Part shown: positions 40,276 through 51,439 of the stretch, in pieces | Layout: each line of letters begins with the position of its first letter | Numbering within the stretch: the first letter of the stretch is position 1 | Assembly: GCA_026122225.1 (NCBI GenBank) | Contig: JANEZZ010002700.1 | Coordinates: 1-64,000, forward strand | Direction: 5' to 3' | DNA from: Heloderma charlesbogerti | Taxonomy: Eukaryota; Chordata; Lepidosauria; Squamata; Helodermatidae | DNA length: 64,000 nt | Notes under the pieces: generated by a model | The model's database searches: none | Seen by the model: the letters and a program-made list of their open reading frames with translations, nothing else | Told to the model about the DNA's origin: nothing | Program-made: the position numbers and the translations under genes

Positions 40276-40640
40276 TCATTTCCCCAAGCTGGTGTACTTC
40301 AGATGTTTTGGACTGCAATTCCCAGCATCAGGGTTGGCCCAAGACATTTTGCTGCCTGAAGTGAAGAACACTCCCATTCCATGTATGGAAGCCAACTGGC
40401 CTGCCAGAGGAATCTGTCTTCAACACTGATGATGGGACAGCATCCCCCCACTGCACCTGAAGGCAGCAGGCCATCTTAGGGGGCACAGAGCAGGCTGCAT
40501 GACACACAGCTTTTCCTCCAACACCTTTCTGCCGCCTCCCTGAGGCAATTGCCTCACTCTGCCTAGTGGTAGTGCCAGCCCTGCCCAGCATTTTGGACCG
40601 TTGGCCAAGCTGGTTGGGGCTGGTGGGCAGTGCTGGCTCC
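40276..40640. mobile_element. CCAGATG-type MITE split by a hAT MITE
   Basis: CCCCAAGCTGGTGTACTTCAG plus TTTTGGACTGCAATTCCCAG continues after the insertion as CATTTTGGACCGTTGGCCAAGCTGGTTGGGG, consistent with the family seen at 11187. Confidence 0.6.
40329..40583 (+). mobile_element. CAGGGCCGGCCC-type hAT MITE, copy 4, 8-bp TSD
   Basis: It starts CAGGGTTGGCCCAAGACATT and ends AGTGCCAGCCCTG, with identical CCCAGCAT at 40321-40328 and 40584-40591. This is the best-bounded copy and places the family among 8-bp-TSD elements. Confidence 0.88.
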
Positions 40641-41190
40641 AGGCTTTTGAGGGCCATTAGGCAATGCACCCACAATGGGCCCCCTCCCTCAGGGAGCCTA
40701 CCTTCTCATCACCATTATCACTATTGCCCCCAGCTGCTATTGCTCCTCCCCCTCTTCCTCATCGTTGTGCCCACTTGCTTGCTTGACAGGCAGAGAGCCA
40801 GGGAGCCAGCAGGCAGTGGCCAGCATCTGCTCCTTCTCCTTCCTCATCACTGTCATTGTCTGGGCCAGAGCGAGAGGCAGGGGAACAAGCAGGTTGCCAT
40901 GTTCAGTGAGGGGACTACAAACAGTTTGAGCTAGGGCATCATGCACCAGCCCACAAACCTCCTGGCCTGGAGAATCAGGTGACACCAGAGGGCAAATCTT
41001 GTGCCACTTTCTGATATACAACTCTCAAATCTGTTGCATTCCCACAATCTGGGAAACCTGCTGTTGAGGGACATCACCCGGTTAGCTCTCTGTGCCACTG
41101 GTGAACTGTTCTTTAACTCCAGGGAGATCTTCTCAGTAGGCCCCTGCTAGGAAGTGTTCCATTGGCAGGTGCCCAGCCTATCTGATGCTA
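40626..41190 (+). repeat. CTGGCTCCAGG-family repeat, with inserted block
   Basis: AGTGCTGGCTCCAGGCTTTTG through CAAGCAGGTTGCCATG matches 52875-53140. A block beginning CAGTTTGAGCTAGGGCATC (40915-41097) intrudes and is repeated at 41457; the family resumes at GTAGGCCCCTGCTAGG. Confidence 0.65.
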
Positions 41191-41456
41191 ACCCTGCTGG
41201 TGGGAGTTGAAGTCCAACTTGCGGGGGCAGGAGGACTAGGCTGGGGACAACTGATTCAGCATTTTCCTGACACATGTCAAAAGAGACTGCCAGCTTCACA
41301 TCCACATGGCCATTTGGGCTGCAAGTGTCAACAAGTGGGGGATACGTCAGGTGCTGAGAGTGCTTGAACTATCTGGGGAGGCTTGCAGGTCAAGGGCTGG
41401 TTCCAGATTCCCTGATCTCTGAACCATTGAAACTTTTGTTCAGAAAAGGGAACTAC

Positions 41457-41640
41457 AAACAGTTTGAGCTAGGACGTCATGCACCAGCCCACAAACTGGA
41501 GAATCAGGTGACACCAGAGGGCCAATCTTGTGCCACTTTCTGATATAAAACTCCCAAATCTGTTGTACTCCCACAGTCTGGGAAAAATGCTGGTGAGGAA
41601 TATCATTCAGTTCGCTCTCCGTGCCACTGGAATGCTGTCC
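41457..41640 (+). repeat. Direct repeat of 40915-41097
   Basis: CAGTTTGAGCTAGGACGTCATG, GTGACACCAGAGGGCCAATC, and CTCTCCGTGCCACTGG repeat the earlier block with about a tenth of positions changed and a small deletion. Confidence 0.75.
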
Positions 41641-41900
41641 TTTTAGGGTGGCTGTGTGTCCTAGTTACAGAGGGCAGTCCTCTATTTGAAAGCATCCTCT
41701 GTTTGAAGGGCTGTCTAGTCCAAGTCTGCTTTAAAGATCAAAAGCCCATCCAGAAGGGAGAGGAGGAGCCTTGAAGTTGCCCATCCAGTTAGCACCTCGG
41801 CAGTAAACCAGCAGGCAACCAGCTCACCTAGTCTTACTCATTCCCATTATGGTTAGATGTATTGCATTTCTATTTAAATCACAGAACATTGTGATCTTTG
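41641..41900 (+). repeat. Dispersed repeat shared with 50005 and 25737
   Basis: GAGGGCAGTCCTCTATTTG, GAAGGGCTGTCTAGTCC, CCTTGAAGTTGCCCATCC and GATGTATTGCATTTCTATTT recur in order at 50005-50360. Confidence 0.65.
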
Positions 41901-42344
41901 GGGCTTACGCCCAGGCAAGCATGCCTACTAGGATTCTAGCCATCTCGTTGTTTTCTCTACTCATACTTTGTCGCATCAAACAATCATTCTGAATACGCCT
42001 TTAAATTAAAACCCTTTCTCTCTCTTCTTCCCCTTCACTTTCCCTTTATTTTCCCTCCCCTCCCAGGATCAATATATTTTTTCAAAGGAATAAAATAAAA
42101 ATATACAAACAAGATATTTGTAATACCATGTGTCCCACATGGCTATCTGGTTTGTTTGTTCTTTGGAGGTGAGGGTAATCGGGTGGAAGAAAGAGAAGAA
42201 AAACCACCCACTTTTGATAGATCCAATATTGCTGTTGCCATCATGGGAAAAGAGGCACATGAATGACAGCAAATGGTTTTAGGGTTGCTTTGTGGTGTCC
42301 ATGCAGCAGTATAATAGAAGCCCAGATTGTGTGCCACAGTCATT
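41901..42344. other. No recognised feature
   Basis: Pyrimidine-rich, with no gene-like frame. Confidence 0.4.
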
Positions 42345-42495
42345 ATTTTGATTTGGCTTGGCCATGGGTCTAATTTGCTAGTCAATCATATGCTAGTTCT
42401 TTGTTGTTAAACCATTAAACAGACTGTTATGTATCCTTGGGTCTTTGTTGCTGGACTGTCCCACTTGCCCAGTCTTGATTTAAGACTGATTTATT

Positions 42496-42958
42496 TCAAA
42501 CTGGAGAGGGTTCAGAGGAGGGCAACAAAGATGATCAGGGGACTGGAAACAAAGCCCTATGAAGGGAGACTGAAAGAACTGGTCATGTTTAGCCTTGAGA
42601 AGAGAAGACTGAGGGGAGATATGATAGCACTCTTCAAGTACTTGAAAGGTTGTCACATAGAGGAAGGCCAGGATCTCTTCTTGATCATCCCAGAGTGCAG
42701 GACACAGAATAATGGGCTCAAGTTACAGGAAGCCAGATTCCGGCTGAACATCAGGAAAAACTTCCTGACTGTAAGAGCAATATGACAATGGAACCAATTA
42801 CCTGGGGAGGTCGTGGGCTCTCCCACACTGGAGGCCTTCAAGACGAGGCTGGACAGCCATTTGTCAGGGATGCTCTGACTTGGATTCCTGCCTTGAGCAG
42901 GGGGTTGGACTCAATGGCCTTGTAGGCCCCTTCCAACCCTACTATTCTATGATTCTAT
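42496..42958 (+). mobile_element. CR1 LINE 3' end
   Basis: The frame from about 42490 reads [33 protein letters not shown] and [13 protein letters not shown], the C-terminal end of CR1 ORF2. It then passes GGACTCAATGGCCTTGTAGG and ends in ATTCTATGATTCTATGATT, the CR1 terminal repeat. It is severely 5'-truncated. Confidence 0.92.
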
Positions 42959-43648
42959 GATTTAAGTCTTTATTTATTTAAGTCTTTATTTAAGTCTTAT
43001 TTATTTAAGTCTTTATTTAAGTCATATATAAGTCTTTTAAGTCTTTAAGACTTTATTTAAGTCTTGGAGGGCACAATCCTGTCAGGATAGGTGGCCACCT
43101 CCAAACTTGGAGGCGACTGCCTATCCAATGCAGGGCAGGAGAAGCGTGGAGGGGATCATCCCCTCCATGCTTCAGCCACCCTGCATTTGTGGCTAGACAC
43201 CCGATTTCAGCTGTCTAGCCGTGGGAAGGCGGAGCAGAGGAAGTGGCTGTGGCTGCCAGATGACAAGTTGGATGTGTTGTACCAGCATTTCCACCTGCCT
43301 CACCCCGGAATGCCCCCAGGAACACCCAATTTTTGCCACTCTATGCTCCTCTTCTGAGACTGTAGCATGGGAGGGGGGGGGGAAGGTTGATTCTCAGGGA
43401 ACTGACCTTGGAGCATGGGCTTCAAGGACAGTTCCCAGAAACCAATGTATCCTATGGCCATCTAGCCTCTGACTAGCGGCCATAGGATTGCTCCCTAAGT
43501 CTTTATTTAAGATATTATTTAAGTCTTTATTTAAGCCTTTATTTAAGCCTTTAAATCTTATTTATTTAAGTCTTTATTTATTTATTTAGTCTTTATTTAA
43601 GTGTTTATTTAAATCTTTATTTAAATCTTTATTTAAGACTGATTTATT
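42959..43648. repeat. AAGTCTTTATTT array, split by an insertion
   Basis: Imperfect AAGTCTTTATTT units occupy 42962-43065 and 43496-43648. They resemble GATTTAAGACTGATTTATT in the adjacent direct repeat and probably grew from it. Confidence 0.8.
43066..43495. mobile_element. DNA element with 8-bp TSD in the array
   Basis: The ends GGAGGGCACAATCCT and AGGATTGCTCCC are inverted repeats. TAAGTCTT at 43058-43065 and 43496-43503 is the TSD, though the target is itself repetitive. The interior has a TCCATGCTTC...TCCATGC fold and is non-coding. Confidence 0.7.
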
Positions 43649-43790
43649 TTGATCTGGCTGTGGGTCTAATGCACTAGTCAATCATATGCTAGTTCTTTGT
43701 TGTTAAACCATTATCTGGACTGTTATGTATCCTTGGATCATTGTTGCTGGACTGTCCCACTTTCCCAGTCTTGATTTAAGACTTGTTTTA

Positions 43791-44274
43791 CTTGGCTTGC
43801 AGTAACTATGAGAAAATCAATAATCATTTATTTCCATTAAGTGGCGAGTTAGCCTTTATTGCATTCCTGAAACTTAAAAATAGCTAAGCAGAGTAGGGGT
43901 TTCCTGAAAACTCCTGCAAAAACACAAAAGCCCTCCAAAATAAGCAACATGTGAATTCTCAGCCCCTTCATGGCCATATTTTCCACAATGGTTGCAGCTG
44001 ATGTCTGAACACACCATTGAAAGTGAGGTTGTTAATCAACAGATTTCTTGCTGTAGGTATTATTATTATTGTTGTTGTTGTTGTTGTTATTATTATTCCA
44101 TTGAAGAGATAGGAAGGCGGCAATGTTATGTACACTTCCTTGGGAGTAAGGCTGAAATTTGACAGTGGGGAGATCACCTGGCTGCCACTTGTGATGTTAC
44201 TTACTGTCATTTTCAGAGAATAAAGTGAAAGCAACCGCTGTCCTGTACCCCAATTTCCTCCTCCTCTCCTCTCC
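43791..44274. other. Unassigned, with (GTT/ATT)n
   Basis: TATTATTATTGTTGTTGTTG lies at 44058-44096; nothing else is recognised. Confidence 0.4.
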
Positions 44275-45240
44275 TATCTATTTATTTAAACATTTCTGTT
44301 CCACCTATAAAAGTATATTTCCCCCCTGCAGCAGTTCAGAAAAAGTGAAAAGTGAAATAACAATTTAAAAATTCAATAACATAAAACATGTTACATGTTG
44401 TCAAACAAATTAAGAGAGCAGAGCTTCCAATAATGGAGGCTCTGCTCCTTCCTATGCCCTGTCAGCTCTTGCTGACAGGAGGGGTGCGGAGCTCAACCCT
44501 CGGCTGAGAGAAGAAAAATCAGTCTTCCCATTGACAGCAATGGGAACAATATATCTAAATGTGCTCTTGAGCACATCCAAATGTTTTTCTGGGTCAGGGG
44601 TGTGGTTGGGAGGGCTTAGGATTGTCCGTCCTTGCCAACTGGCACGACCCCCAAACACCTGTTCCCCCCTGCTCTCTGAGTTCTGATCTCTTCTCCTGTG
44701 GTGGCTGGGAGAACCCAGAGGAGGACTCTGACATAACCCTGTCCTCTGAAGTCATAGCTCTGTTTACAGCATTGGGTTTGTTTGTTTGTTTGTTTGTTTC
44801 TCAATAATCCTATGGCCCCTTACATGCTGTGCAAGGAACATAGGATTTCTCTCTAAAATCACATCAGCAAAAATCCAGCTTAAAAGCCAGCAAGAAGAAT
44901 CAAAATCGATCCTTAAAAGTCTGATGGAATAAACAGGTTTTCAAAGTCTGTCTACAAATGGGAAAGGAGGGAGCTTGTCAAACCTCCCCAGGGAGGGAGT
45001 TCCAGAATTGCAGCGCCACCACTGAGAAGGCCCCATCACTGCTACCTGTCAGATTCAACTTAGCTGTTGATGGGCCAGAGACCAGGGTCTGTTTGTAACA
45101 TAACGAACAGGAACCATTGGAATGGAGGGAGAGGCAAAAGTCACAATGGGATGGCATCACATTATATGTCCTTGTGCATCAGTTGCATCACTGTAACTGT
45201 TTAAGATCGTGAATGGCCTAGGGCCCCAAACGTTTTGGCC
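44275..45240 (-). repeat. L2/CR1-like LINE remnant, minus strand, with an insertion
   Basis: TTTATTTAAACATTTCTGTTCC and GCAGCAGTTCAGAAAAAG are an inverse LINE tail; after a foreign block (about 44410-44856, with (TTTG)n at 44777) the text resumes with AGCTTAAAAGCCAGC and GGAGGGAGTTCCAGAATTG, CACCACTGAGAAGGCCCC. The inserted block's ends are unclear. Confidence 0.5.
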
Positions 45241-45757
45241 CCCAAATTGTGTTGGGCCAAAAGGCAGGAGAGAAATAGTTTTATAAACAATAAAAATAAA
45301 TTAACAGGTAGCAGAAAATAATTAAAGACGGCACCACACAGACCCCCAGGGACACAGAGCTCCTCAAGCTGCATGCAGTCTCTCCCACATGCCTCTGATA
45401 AAGGTGGAATACCCTACAGATCTTTCTCAGCTGATCTTGAAGAATGGGCAGGCATATAAGGCAGGGATTGGTCCTCTGATACCCTAGTCCCAAACCACAG
45501 AGGGCTTAAAACATAATAATAATTAAAGTGCCTTTAACTGAGACCAGGAACAAATTAATCACAGTGTGACTGGAATGATAAAGGCATTCCATGTTCCAGA
45601 AAACTGGCCCAGCAGTGTAGCAGCAGCTTATGATCAGTGGGCTGGAGCAACTCCCCTAAGAGGAAAGGTTATGATGTCTGCTGCTTTTTAGTTTAGAAAA
45701 CAAAGTGAATAAGAGTGGACATGATAGAGGCGTATAAAATAATGGATATAAGGGGGC
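45241..45757. other. Mostly unassigned
   Basis: No bounded element is recognised; some phrases resemble old CR1. Confidence 0.35.
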
Positions 45758-46016
45758 TTTAAAGGGGGCTTAGACAAACTCATGGAAGATAAGGCTATCA
45801 ATGACTACTCAACACAATGGCTATATCCTACCTCCAGGCTCAGACGTAGTATGTCTATGTGCACCATTTGTTGGGGAACATGGGCAAGAGAGTGCTGTTG
45901 CACTCATGTCCTGCTTGCGGGTTTGCCATAGGCAGCTCGTTGGCCACTGTGGGAAACAGGATGCTGGACTAGTTAGGCCTTCAGTCTGATCCAGCAGGGC
46001 TCCTCTTATGTTCTTA
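45758..46016 (+). mobile_element. CR1-like LINE 3' end
   Basis: GGGGCTTAGACAAACTCATGG, AAGGCTATCAATGACTACTC, CTGTTGCACTCATGTCC and GTCTGATCCAGCAGGGCTCC then CTTATGTTCTTA; same family as 34775. Confidence 0.85.
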
Positions 46017-47040
46017 AATTGATGAGGTTCTTCACGTCCTTTAGTGACCAAAAGGAGGGAATTGCCTAGATATAGATGCTCCTGAGGAATGATCAAATAC
46101 AGACATGTCCCTCTAACCTTCCTAAATAGTGTCCTTGCCATGACATTCTGCCCCAAGAGTGAGCCAGGGCACCCAGGAGAGAGCCAGAGCATCAGGGATC
46201 AATTGATGAAAGGGTGATGACCATCAGGCTTCTGAATTTGAATCCACTGGAGAGGCTTGAAATGAAAATCAACAGCAACCATATGACAGAAGACGCGGTA
46301 AGCCAAAACGGAGAGTCAGGTGGTGCGTTGGGTCAGCAAATTGGCATGCGATTGAGTTTCAGCTTCAAAAACATCTAGCTTCAAGGTTTTGTATGTGCTG
46401 CTGTGCTCTCTCCCCCCCCCCTCTGATTTTTGCTGTGCTGCGGAAATTGTGCGCAGGGCTAATGGCAGGCTGGAGAAGGGATTCCTTACCATTCAGCTCC
46501 AAGTTGTATCATTCCCAAAGCATCCAACTGTCCCGTTCCCAAAATATCTGAGACATATGGGAGATGTGCATTGAGCAAGCATGAGTCATGTGAAATAGCT
46601 GTATGGTTCTAGCTTGGATTTCTGTCCAGGAGGAGAGACTAATCCAACCACAGATCACTGGGCAATAATGAACTGTGAGTTTTACATCTGGAAAAGTGAT
46701 TTCTCCCCTCACCCCCACCACAGTGTTCGACAGTTTGCAAGTGTTCAAACTTAAAGGAATGGGCAAAATCTAAATTTCAGAAGATTAGCTGTGTTAGCCT
46801 GTGCAACAGCAAAGGGGCAAAGAATGCTGGAGAGCATTTATTATGTCTCATGAGCTTTTGAAGGCAAGGTTACCTATTTCAGTGGTATTCCTTCAATGGT
46901 TCTAGTTTTCCATATCAGTTCATCTACCAGAAAAAGCCCTGAACATCTGCCATAGAAATCTCTGGTCAGGGCTGAGCCATGGACAACATCTACCGTGAGT
47001 CAGGGGCCAAGCGACAGAAGCTATGGGTCAAGCTAGCAGT
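46017..47040. other. Unassigned
   Basis: About 1 kb with no identified repeat or gene-like frame. Confidence 0.4.
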
Positions 47041-47052
47041 CAGGACTGAATA

Positions 47053-47387
47053 AGTAAAAGGTGTCCCCAACCAGTCGTGTCCGACTCTAGGGTGCGGTGC
47101 TCATCCCTGTTTCTAAGCCGAAGAGCCAGTGCTGTCCGAAGACGCTTCCGTGGTCATGTGGCCGGCATGACTGAACACCGAGGTGCACGGAACGCTGTTA
47201 CCTTTCCCGCCGAGGCGGTACCTATTTATCTACTTGCAATTTCTTGCTTTCGAACTGCTAGGTTGGCAGGAGCTGGGACTGAAGACGGGAGCTCACTCCG
47301 TCACGCGGCACTCGGGTCTCGAACTGCTGACCTGCCGACCTTCCAGTCTGCAGTTCAGCATCTTAACCACTAAGCCACCGCGGCCCC
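47053..47387 (-). mobile_element. Sauria-type SINE, intact, 12-bp TSD
   Basis: On the minus strand it starts GGCCGCGGTGGCTTAGTGG, carries the GGTCGGCAGGTCAGCAGTTC and CGAGACCCG B-box region, GCAATTTCTTGC-inverse body, and a 3' tail AGTCGGACACGACTGG shared with BovB. CAGGACTGAATA flanks it at 47041-47052 and 47388-47399. It is the complete version of the split copy at 23639. Confidence 0.95.
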
Positions 47388-47473
47388 CAGGACTGAATAC
47401 CAAGATACAATCAAAACAAAACAAAATACCCAATTAAAAACATTTATAGATATTGACAGATATCAACCCAGAG

Positions 47474-48182
47474 TGTCAGACCTGTTCCTATTCCAGGGGG
47501 GAGCTATAACCTGTGACATGAATTCTGAGTCAGAGGGAGGCACTGTGGAGCCAGGCCCAGCCATGGGAAGCCAGATACCTGAGAATTCAGGGTTGCCAGG
47601 CCTCCCCCCTGGTAACAACCTGGGAGGGGATGAGACTCAGGACACTGAGATGGCTTATCTTCCACAGCTAGGAGACCTGTCCTTCTCAGCCAGGGATGTC
47701 TTCCATGGGAACAGGAAAGGGAAGGACTCTGCAGGGGAGGGGGCTTCTAGGGTGTGTCTTAAAATGCATCATCAACTAAAGGGGGGGGGGCAGAGGCATC
47801 CGGCGAAGCATACCACATGTTTGTGGGCAAGGCTTCCCTGCCAGGATTGAAGGTCCGATAGTAATCTTTAGTGGCCCCTGTACTTAGACAAGAGCCACAG
47901 GCAGCAGAGTTTGCTGGAAGCAACACCTTTCTGACCTGAAAACCTTCCTTGTCTTGCTTCTTTCATGGAACTGTAAACTTGTTTGGACTTATTCCATATG
48001 CTGAACCCAAGTCTGTTGTTGTTGTTGAGATGCCCATAAACTCATCCCAGGAACTATGTTGAAACCTCTTCTCTGCTGATCTTTACTGAGACTGTAAAAG
48101 CTTAAAGCCAATTACTGGCATTACGGCAATAAAAGCTTTACTGAAATGTGAGCCTCAGTATCGGGAAGTCAGGATCTTGACA
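47474..48182 (+). mobile_element. Solo LTR with 5-bp TSD
   Basis: It starts TGTCAGACCTGTTCC, ends AGGATCTTGACA, and has CAGAG on both sides (47469-47473 and 48183-48187). GGCAATAAAAGCTTTACTG near 48125 is a poly(A) signal in the expected 3' position. The 709-bp length fits an endogenous-retrovirus-type solo LTR. It carries no viral genes. Its U3 has a G-run at 47780. Confidence 0.88.
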
Positions 48183-48384
48183 CAGAGTTCCATCACATTC
48201 TATCACAGGAGTGCAGGAAGCTCAGATCCAGTCAGATCTTTGGTCCATTTACCTCAGTATTGTTTACACTGATGGGCAGCAGCTCCCAGAGTTTCAGACA
48301 GCAGCCTTTTCTAGCCACAGCTGGAGATGCCAGGGACCCTTTGCATGCAAAGCATGTATTCTGCCAGTGATCTATCTCTATCCC

Positions 48385-48450
48385 TCCCTCATCCCTCCTC
48401 CTCTCCTCCCCCCCTCCCCCCCTCCCTCCCTTCCTTCCTTCTTTCCAACA
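48385..48450. repeat. Polypyrimidine CT/C-rich tract
   Basis: CTCC- and TTCC-based simple sequence. Confidence 0.9.
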
Positions 48451-48589
48451 AATGGGCAGTAGTGACAATTGCAAGGAGGCTGGGCTACTCTGCAAAATCT
48501 GGGGCAACACTGCATCTATATGTATGTAAGAACTCTCTGGTTGGACATGCTGGCTGTTGTTATAAACAACTGAATCATCCTGTAACTAC

Positions 48590-48980
48590 TAGGGATGTTA
48601 GAGAAATCTGCAATGGAACCAAATGAGTTTGGATTTTCATGAATCTGACCCACAGATTCCACAGTGGACCAGCTTCTCTCCTTTCGGGTAGATTCCATGG
48701 ACTTGCGGACCGCTTTTCTAACTTTCCCAAATTTTGCGCAAATTTCATCATAGAAAAATACGCAAAACACCTGGCCAAAAATGCGCATTGTCCTCATAGG
48801 CTTAAGTGTGAAAATGTGCATTTGGCAGGAATGTGTGCATTTTCGCATGTGCGAATTTAATTTACACACATTTGGAAACAAAAAGTTTAATTCCATGGAC
48901 AGGCGCACGATGGGACGAAAGACACCTGACAATCTGTGAAACACAGATAGAACAGCTTTTATGCAATCCGTGCATCCCTA
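48590..48980 (+). mobile_element. NA1 hAT-like element
   Basis: It starts TAGGGATGTTAGAGAAATCTG and ends CCGTGCATCCCTA. The flanks GTAACTAC and GTAACTCT match 6 of 8. CTGACCCACAGATTCCAC, GATTCCATGGACTTGCGG and GACAATCTGTGAAACACAG follow the family. Confidence 0.85.
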
Positions 48981-49110
48981 GTAACTCTGTGTGCATCTCA
49001 AAGAACCAAAGGATTTTGCTTACAAGAACTAGTCGTTCACAGTGGTATAGCGGTAAATGATGAAGTGCAGGTGCTCATCATGACAGTCACCATAGCCAGG
49101 CCTCCACGCC

Positions 49111-49745
49111 ACGGATTTCAGTGAGGCTGAATACACTGGCATTTGGCCCCCCGAAATCCATGGCGGAATGGCCTGCCCCCCGCCCTCCGCGGATTCCCCC
49201 TGGGACGAGGCTTACCTGGGGTGGATGTTCTGGACGGTGGCGGGTCCAGCGGTGGGTCCAGCGGCGGCAGCGGCAGCAGCTGGTCTTTTGACTGGCTGCC
49301 GCGGCCGCCATTTCCATCCTGGTCTTTGCCGTGATAGGCTACGTAAGTATTTACGTAGCCTATCATGGCAAGCCAAGCCAAAAAAAAAAGGTGTACACAA
49401 ATGGCGGCGGCTACGGCCGCCGCCATTTGCGTTCCCTATTTTTCGCCGTTTTAGCCTACGTAAATATTTACGTAGGCTATTAAGGTGAAAAAAAAGGAAC
49501 GCAAATAGCACCCACCACGCTTTTTGCGTTCCCTATTTTTCGCCGTTTTAGTCTACGTAAATATTTACGTAGGCTATTATGGCGAAAAAAAGGGAATGCA
49601 AAAAGCGTGGTGGGTGTTATTTGCATTCCTTTTTTTTCACCGTAATAGCCTACGTAAATATTTACGTAGGCTAAAACGGTGAAAAAAAGGGAATGCAAAT
49701 GGCAGTCACCGTAGCCGCCATTTGCGTATGCTGTGTTTTTTGTTT
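49111..49745 (-). mobile_element. Foldback element fragment with expanded hairpin array
   Basis: The left arm GGATTTCAGTGAGGCTGAATAC and CGAAATCCATGGCGG lacks its TAGGGATG end; the right arm is also missing. Between are: H1 at about 49327-49368, H3 at 49394-49430, three TAAATATTTACGTAGGCTA hairpins (49447-49490, 49545-49582, 49640-49678), two GGAATGCAAAAAGCGTGG-type linkers that are inverse to each other, and a last H3 at 49693-49730. Intact FB1 copies have two such central hairpins, so one repeat unit has been gained. Confidence 0.8.
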
Positions 49746-50004
49746 TTTGTTTTCTAGTTAAATTCAAAGGGGCTTACACCTGGGTAAGTGGGATTGCAGC
49801 CAAAACCTGGAAATGTGTTGTATATTAAAACACATCCCTCTTAAAGCTAACTTTTATTTTGATATAAAAAAATCAGCTACATCTGATTAAGTTGTTCTTT
49901 TAATTTCTCAAACACCATAAATGTGCCACCATGTGCACCGAGCCACGCTGTGTTCCTATAGTGATGTAGAACGGCTTGCTTGGTGCACGTAGCTAAGGTG
50001 GCAT

Positions 50005-50360
50005 TTCTCCTATTGTCAGAAGAAGTCCTCTATTTGAAGGGCTGCCAGAGGACTGTCCTCCATTTTGAAGGTGCCCTCTACTTGAAGGGCTTCCCAGGTG
50101 AAGTCCCACATGGAGATTAAGAAAAGGCAGAAGGCAGAGTCCCTGCCTTGAAGTTGCCCACCAAGAATTAGCATCTACAGCATCTGGACAGCAATTTGAG
50201 CAGACACACAAGTCACCTTGAGATGTATTGTGTTTCTATTTCAATCACATTTATTTCTAAATTTGCATACCAATTAGCATATGCAAATTTTACACAAATC
50301 TCTATCCTCTCTTGTCCTCTTTTTTTAAGTGATGCATTTCCTTCTCCTCCTTTCTCCCCC
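50005..50360 (+). repeat. Dispersed repeat shared with 41641 and 25737
   Basis: GAAGTCCTCTATTTGAAGGG, CCTTGAAGTTGCCCACC, GATGTATTGTGTTTCTATTT and AATTAGCATATGCAAATTTT; the last block is inverse to 25790-25815. Confidence 0.65.
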
Positions 50361-50544
50361 CCTTTTTTTTGGAGGGGATGATGTGCAGCATAAGTGACCA
50401 CCCTGCAATCAGCTGGGCATATATTCATGCACCCCTAATTACTGGCATTTGCACAGGCAATTCAAACTTTGTGTGCATGCTGTTGATCTGTGGCTTCTAC
50501 CATACTCTCGACATTTTGGGGAAAATTCCATCCTCAATACAAAA

Positions 50545-50576
50545 AAGCAAGCAAGCAAGCAAGCAAGCAAGCAAAC
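50545..50576. repeat. (AAGC)n microsatellite
   Basis: About seven AAGC units in an A-rich setting. Confidence 0.95.
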
Positions 50577-50599
50577 AGACAAACGAAAAACAAAGAAGC

Positions 50600-51439
50600 A
50601 AATGAAAAAAAACCCTCAGCTAGATTTTCCAAGAACACCTCAATCGTCTGTAAGCTCTTGATGTCCTGGGGCAACAGAGGGACTTATTAGGCATTCAAGT
50701 TACAAGGTTTTTACAAACCCCCTTTTTCTCTGCCACTCTATAAAATCTCTCACATTTATCTTGGCAATGCAGAGAGAGGCATACAGAGCACCTCCTTAGA
50801 GGAACATAACATATGGACTCTCCATGACGGACATTTAAAACGTCTTGGAGAAAATTGTTATGGCAATAAAACCACTGCTTTTTTTCCATATACTTCGACA
50901 CCAGCTGCTATACTTTCTCTTCACTTTGCTTGTTAGTGATGGGGAAAAGGATGGGCAGTGACCAGGGAAATATAACACAAGTGGGACTTGTGAAATATAG
51001 CTGAATTAGATGACTTATATGACACAGATGTTTTCTGTGTGTGACTTGGCGGTGGGGGTTCTAAAAAAGAGCCTGTTTCTCTAGGCTGCAATCCTATGGT
51101 CCCTGGGAAGGCATCTCAGGGGCTGGCTGTAGGATCTGGGCCTCTGAGGGTAGAGAGGGATCCTCCCCTTGGAGGGGGAATCTGACCTCTTACATCCGAC
51201 TTTTCCAGGAGGCTACAGAAAGGTCCACAGCTCGTGCTTCCTGGAGATAATAAAAAAGAGGCATTCCAGAAGAGACTGTGGGTCTACATGATACACAGCT
51301 TTGCAGTGCCTCCAACACACCTGCTATGGTGGGGAAAGAGCCACACCAACCTTGGAGCTGGAGTAGTTCATTTCCATTCCAGTGGCATGAATGGGAGGGA
51401 AACAGTTTAAGAGAAAGGGGAAAATAAACAAAAAGGAAG
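50600..51439. other. Unassigned
   Basis: No recognised gene or element; a phrase GGCTGCAATCCTATGGTCCC near 51083 is the sort of end seen in the 43066-type element. Confidence 0.35.

Larger units (their letters stand above)
42345..43648 (+). repeat. 1.3-kb unit flanked by a 135-bp direct repeat
   Basis: 42355-42490 and 43655-43790 share CTAGTCAATCATATGCTAG, TTCTTTGTTGTTAAACCATT and CTGGACTGTCCCACTT. The unit between holds a CR1 3' end, an AAGTCTTTATTT array and an 8-bp-TSD element. A local tandem duplication with later growth explains the layout. Confidence 0.7.

Noticed and set aside
42959..43648. A telomere-like or structural array
   Set aside because: The units are imperfect AAGTCTTTATTT derived from the adjacent sequence and do not resemble vertebrate TTAGGG repeats.
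49327..49730. A CRISPR-like array of short palindromic repeats
   Set aside because: The genome is a vertebrate, the spacers are themselves inverse repeats, units alternate in type, and the array belongs to a transposon family with TSDs.
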